A stretch of 64,000 bases of DNA, from assembly GCA_940671915.1 (NCBI GenBank), contig CALNVZ010003426.1:50545837-50609836 (forward strand), read 5' to 3'. The DNA is from Paracentrotus lividus (lineage: Eukaryota > Echinodermata > Echinoidea > Camarodonta > Echinidae). Positions 56,205-64,000 of the stretch are shown piece after piece (positions within the stretch are counted from its first letter, which is position 1; each line of letters opens with the position of its first letter). Below the pieces are notes generated by a model. The model did not search any database and was not told the origin of the DNA. It was given only the letters and a program-made list of their open reading frames with translations. A program made the translations under genes and the position numbers.

Positions 56205-56991
56205 TTTCAAAAATAGGAATAACTTATTGCAAAGGGAAAAAAAATCCTGTCACTTGTGTCAATTCGAAATCCTAGTCAGATCAAATTCCTGTACAATATG
56301 GCCAATTTTGCTCTCAAAATAACTCATACGCCACATAATCATCTTCCTGGATAACGCATAATTATATTACAGCTTAATGATCAAGCAGTTTTTAAAAGCT
56401 TGAATTCTCAGCTTTCCAAAGATGGTACATTCATTTCGATTGGTTAAGAAAAAGTCCTGTCACTTTGAACATTATCACAACAGAATCTTTACTCGATGGG
56501 TCGATATTCCGCATATCACATGCATATCGCATGTGGACGGCGTCTTCGCAAGAGGTGACAAGATCACTACTTATATCAATAATCGTTTGGAACATCAATC
56601 TATGTGAAATAAAGATTCTGATTACAACTTCATCACAATAATGTTATAAGCTTGCCCAAATGTGTATTTCCTCCATCTGGTGTGGAGAATCTATTAACTA
56701 ACAACATGATAAAAGTTCATCAATTTCTTTCATCTCCACGTACGAGTAGATTGCTGAACCGAACGGACAATACCATTCCAGCTGCAGGGAAGTCTTCTTA
56801 AGCGAGTTTTTGTGAGCTAATTTATTATTGCAGCCAGCTGTATAGATTTCTGCGCTTCTCAGCCGTATTTCCAACGTCACTTCGTTGCGTCTGGCCTCTT
56901 AGATAATGGACACGCCTTGTTTAATTACGATTTAATGCCGCACATTGGTATACGTAAACTTTACATTTTACTTAGGGTAGAATTGATATGC
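56205..56991 (+). repeat. Interspersed repeat R35, copy 2
   Basis: A paralogue of 35388-35945 with an extra segment at about 56260-56400. Its right edge GAATTGATATG abuts the CA microsatellite of the intron. Confidence 0.8.
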
Positions 56992-57001
56992 ACACACACA
57001 C

Positions 57002-57036
<35 letters not shown>

Positions 57037-57419
57037 CTCTCAAAATAAAGTACCGTCACAATATAGAGTACTCTACAAAAGACTATTCAAACAAGATCAC
57101 GCATTTGTAAACACAAACGATAACATTAGAAAGAAAAACCAATCTGAATACTGGTCTGGCAACCATTAAGAAAAAAAAAATGATTATTAAGTTACGAGTA
57201 ACAAGGATAAAGGCTTTTTATTGCGTTGAATTCTATAAAAACATGTAATTTGGTTGATGTTACCCATACCATTGGGGTTGAATAAATCTGCATGCTGCTA
57301 CTAGCATGACTAGAATGCAAGTTGAAGCCCAACATTCCTACAATAAAGGAGAACCCTACAGTAAATATTTCAAGGAAATTACTATTTTTCCATCAATATG
57401 TTCTTTGTTCATATTTCAG
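56992..57419 (+). other. Intron before HYR-b, unit 2
   Basis: A CA microsatellite (56992-57034), then sequence matching 9880-10256 of unit 1 including the HYR-linked module, and the acceptor TTTCAG at 57414-57419. Confidence 0.85.
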
Positions 57420-57671
57420 TTGACTCATCTCCACCTACAGTGACTTGTCCAACTCAATTCACCGAAACTGTTGAACTTGGAATGAATTCTACACAAGTAA
57501 ATTTTACTGACCCTACTGCTACCGACCTCAGTGGTACTGTCATCATTGATATTCAAAGCCATAGACCAGGAGATACTTTCCCACTTGGTCAAACTTCAGT
57601 CACCTATGTTTTTAGAGATGCTTCAAACAATGTCGCTGCTCCCTGCACATTTGTAGTCAATGTTGTAGCAG
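57420..57671 (+). CDS. HYR-domain exon b, unit 2
   Basis: A 252-bp phase 1-1 exon of 84 residues bounded by TTTCAG and GCAG|GTTAGT. It is a complete hyalin repeat (VTCPTQF, VNFTDPTATDLSG, GDTFPLGQTSVTYVF, PCTFVVNV) with only the canonical Cys pair and sequons NST and NFT. It pairs with 10257-10508 by SHRPGD, NNVAAP and VVAG. It lies 1.26 kb before the next HYR exon, which is probably the ancestral spacing. Confidence 0.93.
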
Positions 57672-58933
57672 GTTAGTATCACCATCATAAATGTACATAA
57701 TTATGTATAGAACACCAATGAATATAAAGAATATCTTCAGCACATTGGTGTCACACTCAGTCGGGTAGGCTTGGCTCTCCTTCCTAATCAACAGAGTCTA
57801 ATCAACAGAAGAAAAACCATCAAGAGCATTTAACTAAAGAAAATAGCCTGTGGTCCATACTTCTTAGTACCAGGTTCATAAATCGCAAAGCCTATATTGT
57901 TCCATTCTCAACAGGTCAATACCATTCCCTCAATTTCCAGAATGTCGAGGTACTTGTCCTGGTGACATTGTCAAACCGCCCCAAGAACCCGACCAAGCTA
58001 CCAAACTGGTATTTTGTATTACATTTAGTCCAATAGATGATTTCGTATTCCTTGTGTATGGCCCCCAAATGTTGCATTGTTTTAATAGTCTTGGGTGTCG
58101 AAAGCAAGGACTAACAAATTGCGTTCGTCTTGTTGACACCATGCGTGGGTTCCCGAGGTATGAGACTGCTGGCGGCCAACTATGGGTGTTTAAAGCAATG
58201 ACTACCAAGCTACATTCATCTGTTGCTATCTGGACACCAACTTTAGGTAGTTTCCACAAAGTGTTTTATTTGGTATGTGTCGTATCAAGTTGATGTTAAG
58301 CACCATTCTGAACAATCTATTAACTTTATTTTGCCCTTGTTAATTTAGCCCCCTCCTCGACATTTTTCGCGATAAATTATCGACGCAATAAGCTATTTCC
58401 CCGGTGTTCATGAGTTTATTCTTCGAAGTCTCGCGTATCTTTTAAGACAAAATTTGCGTTAGTTACGCATAATTTTGTACCCGTGCGTCAGATTTAAAAT
58501 TGCTCAAAAACGTAATTTTATTACAAAATACTCCAGTGATCACAGAAAGGTATTAAAATTATATCAACTTGTTTAATTGACCATATTTGAAGAGCTCAGT
58601 TCCAAAAGATACTACATCCACTTTGGATGAAAAACATTTTACTCGGAAGTAACAAAAGTTGATGTAGTACCTTTTGGAAATGACCTCTTCATTTGTGTAT
58701 GCATTAATGAACACAATTGCTCAAGCTGATGAAGGCTATTTATTGTCTTGTCTTGAATTGTATAAATACATGTAATTTGGTTGATGTTACCCATAGCATT
58801 CGGGTTCAAAATATCTGCATGCCACTATGTAAGTTCAAGCCCAACATTGCTACATTATAAAAGGAGAACCCTACAATAAATATTTCAAGGTAATACCATT
58901 TTTCCATCAATTTGTTCTTTGTTCATATTTTAG
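57672..58933 (+). other. Intron between HYR-b and HYR-c, unit 2 (TU-C empty site)
   Basis: It matches 10509-10942 joined to 18870-19722 without TU-C; the single GTCGAAAG is at about 58096-58103. It contains the recurrent block (58325-58560) and the HYR-linked module. Confidence 0.87.
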
Positions 58934-59185
58934 TTGACTCATCTCCACCAACAGTGACTTGTCCAAGTCAATTCACCCAGGCTGTTGATCTTGGAATGAA
59001 TTCTACACAAGTAAATTTTACCGAACCTACTGCTACCGACCTCAATGGTACTGTCATCATTGAATGTCAAAGCCATACACCAGGAGATACCTTCCCACTT
59101 TGTCAAACTACAGTCACCTATGTTTTTAGAGATGCATCAAACAATTTTGCTGCTCCCTGTACATTCATAGTCAACGTTGAAGCAA
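58934..59185 (+). CDS. HYR-domain exon c, unit 2
   Basis: A 252-bp phase 1-1 exon of 84 residues between TTTTAG and GCAA|GTTAGT. It encodes a hyalin repeat with Cys10 and Cys76 plus the extra Cys45 and Cys57 (IIECQSH, PLCQT) that define HYR-c. It differs from 19723-19974 at about five residues, for example DLNG for DVSG and QTTV for QTSV. Sequons NST, NFT and a new NGT are present. It is the last recognisable host exon in the window. Confidence 0.93.
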
Positions 59186-59421
59186 GTTAGTATCAGTTTT
59201 ATATGTGTCCATATATATCAAAAACCATTGAATATACATGTATAAAGAATATCTCCCTCACATTGATGCTATACACAGTTGGGTATGCTGGACTGTCCTT
59301 CTTAGTCAGCAGAGTCTAACCTACAGAAGAAAGCTCAACAACATTTAACTAACATGACTAACAGAACATCGAGGTACTGGTCCTGGTGACATTGCCAAAC
59401 CGCCCTCAAGAACCAGACCTA
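59186..59421 (+). other. Intron after HYR-c, unit 2
   Basis: It matches 19975-20146 and then 21812-21870 of unit 1, so it is the empty-site form of the insertion at 20147-21812. Confidence 0.8.
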
Positions 59422-60913
59422 TAACCAGGTCGAAATTCCAATAGAAACCAATAAAAATTTTCTATTGATTTGTATTGGTTTCTGTTGGTTTCTACTGGTT
59501 TCTATTGGTTTCTAATGGACCATTAGAAAGTCAATTTCACTCCAATAGAGACCAATACAATGAGAATATCAGAATCCTATTGGACCCACAGAGGTCCAAT
59601 ATGCTTCAATAGATAGCAAGAGATTATGTTGGTCTCTGGCCATCAATCTCTATTGGTCCAATGCAAACCTCTGTTGGTTTTCTGGATGTTTTGAACCCAT
59701 AAACCAATAGAGACTATTGGTCTCTATTGGTTTCAGGCTGTTGGACCCATAAACCAATAGAGATCATCAGACTATATTGGTCTTTATTGGTTTCAGGCTG
59801 TTGGACCCATAAACCAATAGAGATCATCAGACTATATTGGTCTTTATTGGTTTCAGGCTTTTGGACCCATAAACCAATAGAGATCATCAGACTATATTGG
59901 TCTTTATTGGTTTCAGGCTGTTGGACCCATAAACCAATAGAGATCATCGGACTCTATTGGTCTCTATTCATGCTATTGGTATCAGGCTGTTGAACCCATA
60001 AACCAATAGAGAACATCAGACTCTATTGGATTGAGGCTGTCCCATCAACAATTTCTATTGGGGTGTTCAGGTTCCCATTCGGGTCTCGATTATTTTCTTG
60101 AGATTAGTTTCTACATATTAGCTTTTGTTGGTTTCCATTGGTTTCTATTAGCTTCTGTTGTCTTATATTGCTTTGTGTTTGTTTCTATTGGTTTGTGTAG
60201 TTTTCTGTTGGGATTTTTATTTCCCTTTGGTTTCTATAATTGGTTTCTATTGGTTTCCCAATGGATTCTGTTGGTCATGAATATTCATAAGCAGTATTTT
60301 GAGATTTGGAAAAGGGTTGAAAATAAATAGAAATATTCAATTTCTAAGCCATGTAGCTGGCATTTGGCTTTATAATGTAATCAAGATTGTTTTAGTTGAT
60401 TAGCGTTTTATGTTTAGCACAATTTCAAATTGATTTATAATGAAAATTCTTCATATTTAATTTACAAAAGTGTAATTTAATAATAAGTAACTGTCTTTTT
60501 TCAAACATTTTGCCTGTATCCCTTTATATAGGAGGGATTGAAAGTTAAACAGTAGTAATAGGGCCTTCATGTAGGATAGCATAGGTTATACTTAATATAG
60601 GATAGGATAGGGTAGGACTCATTGTTAATGTAAACATGTTTCTGTGAGTTGTTATCTGAAAATGTCCAACAGATTTTATTACACTGTGATATCATAATCA
60701 ATTTCTTATTGGTCCAATAGAAAATGTCTATTGGACCAACAGAAAAAATTATAATGGTCCAATAGAAACCAACAGAAAATGTCTATTGGTCCATTAGAAA
60801 TTTTTAATGGTTTCTGTGGGTCCCATATTTCATTTTCCCTATTAAAACCAATAGAGACCAATAGCTTTATTGGTTTTTGATGGTCCAATAGGCTATTGGA
60901 AATTCGACCTGGG
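59422..60913. mobile_element. CCAGGTCGAA-ended element with CCAATAGAAACC repeats
   Basis: Ends (TA)ACCAGGTCGAAATTCC and, inverted, CCCAGGTCGAATTTCC are flanked by TA. Unit 1 at about 21878 is uninterrupted (CAGACCTAGCTGCT). Both arms are saturated with CCAATAGAAACC or TCTATTGGTTTC words. A 60-bp unit with TTGGACCCATAAACCAATAG is repeated about five times at 59685-60000. The open frames there only reflect the 20-codon period. No transposase. Confidence 0.83.
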
Positions 60914-61105
60914 TAGCTGCTAAAATTGACATTTGTATTATTTTTTAGTCCAGTAGATGATTCCATATTCCTTGTGTATGGCCCCGAAAATTTGCATTGT
61001 CTCTTGTATGTAGAAAGCAAGGAATGAGACTGCTGGCGGCCAGCTATGCGTGTTGAAAGCAATGACTAACAAGCTACATTCGTCTTGTTACTATCTGGAC
61101 ATCTA

Positions 61106-62381
61106 CACTGTTCGTCACAAAGGTGGAATATTTATTTCTGGCTTCAATGACGTTACGTTGCTCCGGCTTTAAATCTCTTGAATGGGATGGTCACCGCTTT
61201 CACTTTCTGGGATCCTGGCTCTATATTGGACGTTCCCTCAACCCTTCCCGGTAATTTTTCTTCCAAAAAGTTTGCCACCCCCGAAGATGGCCTTTTCGTA
61301 TTTTTGTTTCTTATTTTGGGGGCCCCTTTTTGTTTACGCACCCCACCGAGGCCCCCTCAGTCCTAACCCAAAGTAACACGTCTGAGGTGTAGAGTTGTTA
61401 TTGTTCTCTAAGTTAAATTTAGTTATAGGGTTACAGGCTCAACTTGTTTGTCTAGGGGAGGGGTCAAAATTTGTTTTTGATTTGGGTTCAGTAGTTACTT
61501 TATTCATTTTTACACCATGGAAATTTCTATCTTCCCTAATGCGGTGGTCACAACTCGTCCTAGGCTACGCATCAACGTAACCTGCGTTGCATTTACAATG
61601 TACGCACAGCTCCTGGGTCAACCTCTGCAATTCCTGTGTTTATGTAGTAAGGGTATTGTAAAACATCCTGCACGTCGTACATGCATTGTACCTGCAAAGT
61701 ACCTCCGTTGCACGAATTTTGTACGAAATCCATCGTAGGGAGTTGCTCGTCGAGGTATGGCGAGTTGTGACCGCCGCATGAATTGTATTGTAAAATATCA
61801 GCCAAACGTAAACCAAAAATATCATAAATAGTTACCATTTTCAACCTTGTCATAAGGCTTAAAAGAAAATTAGTGGAAAATGATAATAATTTAGGGTTAA
61901 AGGTTGTTTTTTTATTTCTTTGATTTTTAGCATAAAAGTGAAATAAAATATTCTGAATTTTTACCAATCACACTTTTTTTTTTCAACCCCTCCTCTCGAC
62001 AAGAGACCCAAGCCTTTCACCATATATCTAGATTTAACTTAAAAACCAATATAAACAGTATAAACCTCAAACGTGTTTCCTGGGGGTAGGACTAAGGGGG
62101 CTTGATCGGCCAAGTAAAGAAAAAGGGGCCCAATAATGAGAAAAAAATGACAAAAATATTAAAATTGAATTGAATTGAATTTAATTCAATTGAAATAGGC
62201 CTCATGGGGGTTGACAAAGCTTTTGGGGAATAACACCTGCGTGATGGGTTGGGAGAATGTTCAAAATATAGTCAGGGTCCCGAAACGTAAAAACAGGGAC
62301 AAACATATTAACAAAATTAAAGCCGAAGCAAAATCATGTCCCTGTAGCGGAAAAAAAAATCCACCTTTATGACGGACAGTG
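61106..62381. mobile_element. Tc1/mariner-like non-autonomous element, unit 2 copy
   Basis: The counterpart of 22126-23374: ends CACTGTTCGTCACAAAGG and, inverted, CACTGTCCGTCATAAAGG, with TA at 61104-61105 and 62382-62383. A short AATTGAATTGAATTTAATTC tract at 62165-62190 is new to this copy. Confidence 0.82.
61537..61781. mobile_element. Nested MITE with ATGCGGTGGTCACAACTCG ends
   Basis: The unit 2 copy of the MITE at 22563-22812, with one changed base in the left end (GGTGG for GGCGG). Confidence 0.8.
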
Positions 62382-62983
62382 TACTTAAGGTAGTTTCCAT
62401 GAAGTATTTTGTTTCGTAGGGTACATGCAGGTAATGTGGGGCACCTAAGCTCATTTGCACAATTTGCATGAAATTACAAAATGACACACACGTCTAATCT
62501 TTGTTCATATGAATCAATAACTACTGCTCTAACTTTTATTGTGAAGAAAAACAATCATCAACAACCCCCCTGTCTGCAATATTCAAATGTTGACGTTATC
62601 ACCAAAGTCCCCATATTTTACCTGCATGTACAGGTAACATGGGCATATGAGCTCACTGTATTTTTTTTTTAACTACAATGACTGTACTATGTCTGGAATT
62701 TGCCTAAAATGTTGAAAATTATTAACTTTAAGATATCATTTCAAATTATAAGACCCATCAGTAAATACTTTGACTAGATATTTGATTTAAATTTGTGCTT
62801 GTTTGAATTATAGATATTTTATTACTTTTATTATGCAAAACAATATAGGCCTACAATAAGTTATTTATATTAATAAGATACTGTAAATAAAAAAATAAAA
62901 ATCTTGGCAAAGAGATTGATGCCTCATCCCAATACCAAGTACTAGAATCATTTCCGCCATTTCGGACTGCCCATATCACTAGC
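62382..62983 (+). other. Intron after the Tc1/mariner-like element, unit 2
   Basis: The first 300 bp match 23375-23653 of unit 1. The rest (62680-62980) is AT-rich and was lost or replaced in unit 1 at the insertion of 23654-24759. Confidence 0.7.
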
Positions 62984-63080
62984 GTACCTAGCCTGATTAG
63001 ACACATGAAAACGGGGGCGCACTATTGTTTGTGCATAATAATGCGCCCCCGTTTTCATTGTGTGTAATCAGGCTAGGTAG
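62984..63080. mobile_element. 97-bp hairpin MITE, CTAGCCTGATTA ends
   Basis: GTACCTAGCCTGATTAGACA and AAAACGGGGGCGCACTATT on the left are mirrored on the right around a loop of about 10 bases. It is nearly one perfect stem. The unit 1 relic is at 24764-24858. Confidence 0.82.
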
Positions 63081-63903
63081 GGGAGACCTGGGACAATTGT
63101 AACAGTTTTTTACAAAACTTGAGGACTTTGTAGATGTAGATGCCGTAGCTCTCTTTTTATCAACTTTATTAAAGCCAAATACTTGCTTAAAATTAAATAA
63201 AATGAAATATGCATATCTTAGCTTGACATATGAATAGGTTTGGGCTAAGTACAACAAGTTATTTTGAAGCCATAAGCATTTCAAAACGAGAGGTCGAGTG
63301 TTACAATTGCCCCGTGTCCAGGGGCAATTGTAACAGACGTACGGGGCAATTGTAACACATGAAATTATCAAAGCTATGCACTTGACAGTTCCAAGATTTA
63401 AACATCATTAACCACATAAGCTAATTATAATAAAACATGACAATGCTTGACTCATATTTTCTGTTTTCCACTTGTTATATTCATGATATGGGGCAAAAGT
63501 TATGATCTTTTTTTTTTCTTTTTTTTTTTAAAGGTTGTTGGGGCTTCACCCTTTAACTGTAGAACTATAGAACTTTCACCATTTCATAGTTTGGTTCTTT
63601 ATCTACTTTGTACATACCCAATATATCTTTAAACTGACAACTGCGGTATACCACTTTATATTAGGCCTACGCCTTTGACTATAACACATTCTTTTCCAAA
63701 TAAAGTGATACATTTCTGATGAGAAGTAAAAAATGACAGCTTTTTTTTTGTTGTAAAATCAATCTTCAAAATTTACGCCATTTTTTTTTTCTGGCAAAAT
63801 CAATATTTTTTTGCCCTGTTAACAAAACGCATTGGACGTAAATTTTCAGGAATCATATTGAAAAATATATCTTTATCTTTTATTGGGGTCTCCCATCTCG
63901 TCT

Positions 63904-63935
<32 letters not shown>

Positions 63936-64000
63936 CTCTTTTTTTCCTGTCTTTCTTTTTTTCTTCTTTCACTCCATCTTTATCTTTTTACTTTCCTATA
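63081..64000. other. Intron tail with GGGGCAATTGTAACA repeats and microsatellites
   Basis: GGGACAATTGTAACAG at 63091 and two GGGGCAATTGTAACA-type units plus one inverted-looking TGTTACAATTGCCCC at 63298-63358 suggest a small repeat element. After 63500 come poly-T tracts and a CT repeat at 63908-63935. No gene seen. Confidence 0.55.

Noticed and set aside
57916-58259. Minus-strand frames of 63 and 109 codons, similar to frames at 10775 and 18754
   Set aside because: They recur because the intron block is repeated; stops and lengths differ between copies and there is no domain.
59714-59993. Open frames of 77-88 codons with a 20-residue period on both strands
   Set aside because: They follow from the exact 60-bp tandem unit; both strands are open at once, which argues against coding.
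1-64000. LTR retrotransposons, integrated viruses or other capsid-bearing elements
   Set aside because: I found no LTR pair, protease, integrase or capsid-type frame; all reverse transcriptase sequence here is of the non-LTR type.

Overview
The window looks like metazoan, probably sea urchin, nuclear DNA. Two things point there. It carries small symmetric phase-1 exons for hyalin-repeat (HYR) and fibronectin type III (FN3) domains, a pairing common in echinoderm extracellular proteins. It also carries long foldback transposons whose ends are arrays of about 15-bp repeats, which is the architecture of the TU elements described from Strongylocentrotus purpuratus (recalled, not looked up). There is no bacterial-style gene layout, no CRISPR array, and I saw no rRNA or functional tRNA gene. 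One assembly gap (173 N) lies at 41717-41889.

Host gene. All recognisable host coding sequence is on the + strand and reads as internal exons of one large gene (or a tandem family): FN3 (5404), HYR-a (6076), HYR-b (10257), HYR-c (19723), an HYR/FN3 hybrid exon (25756), an FN3-like exon (36545), FN3 (37321), HYR-a (52563), HYR-b (57420), HYR-c (58934). Every exon starts and ends in phase 1, so any of them can be duplicated, skipped or lost without shifting the frame. No first or last exon, promoter or polyadenylation site was found. The order FN3-a-b-c occurs twice, with matching introns: about 797-25755 is a paralogue of about 36895 to beyond 63080. Each HYR exon also carries its own upstream intron module of about 240 bp, so single-exon duplication came before duplication of the whole block.

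Introns. Almost everything else is transposon. Region 1-5.2 kb: a DNA element end, then an old LINE split by two MITEs. 6.3-9.3 kb: a hAT-like MITE and foldback element TU-A1 sitting in a LINE tail. 10.9-18.9 kb: foldback element TU-C with several nested repeats. 20.1-24.9 kb: several inverted-repeat elements, some shared with unit 2. 26.2-34.7 kb: a CR1/L2-type LINE, a Tc1-like foldback element and a LINE ORF1 relic. 37.9-49.4 kb: a stack of inserted elements five or more deep. 50.0-51.7 kb: foldback element TU-B. 53.8-57.0 kb and 59.4-60.9 kb: insertions specific to unit 2.

The two paralogous units give natural empty sites, so several insertions can be placed to the base pair and ordered in time. 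This shows that three foldback families share one plan (short tandem array, second domain, core) and that TU-B and TU-C share two different terminal motifs, one at each end.
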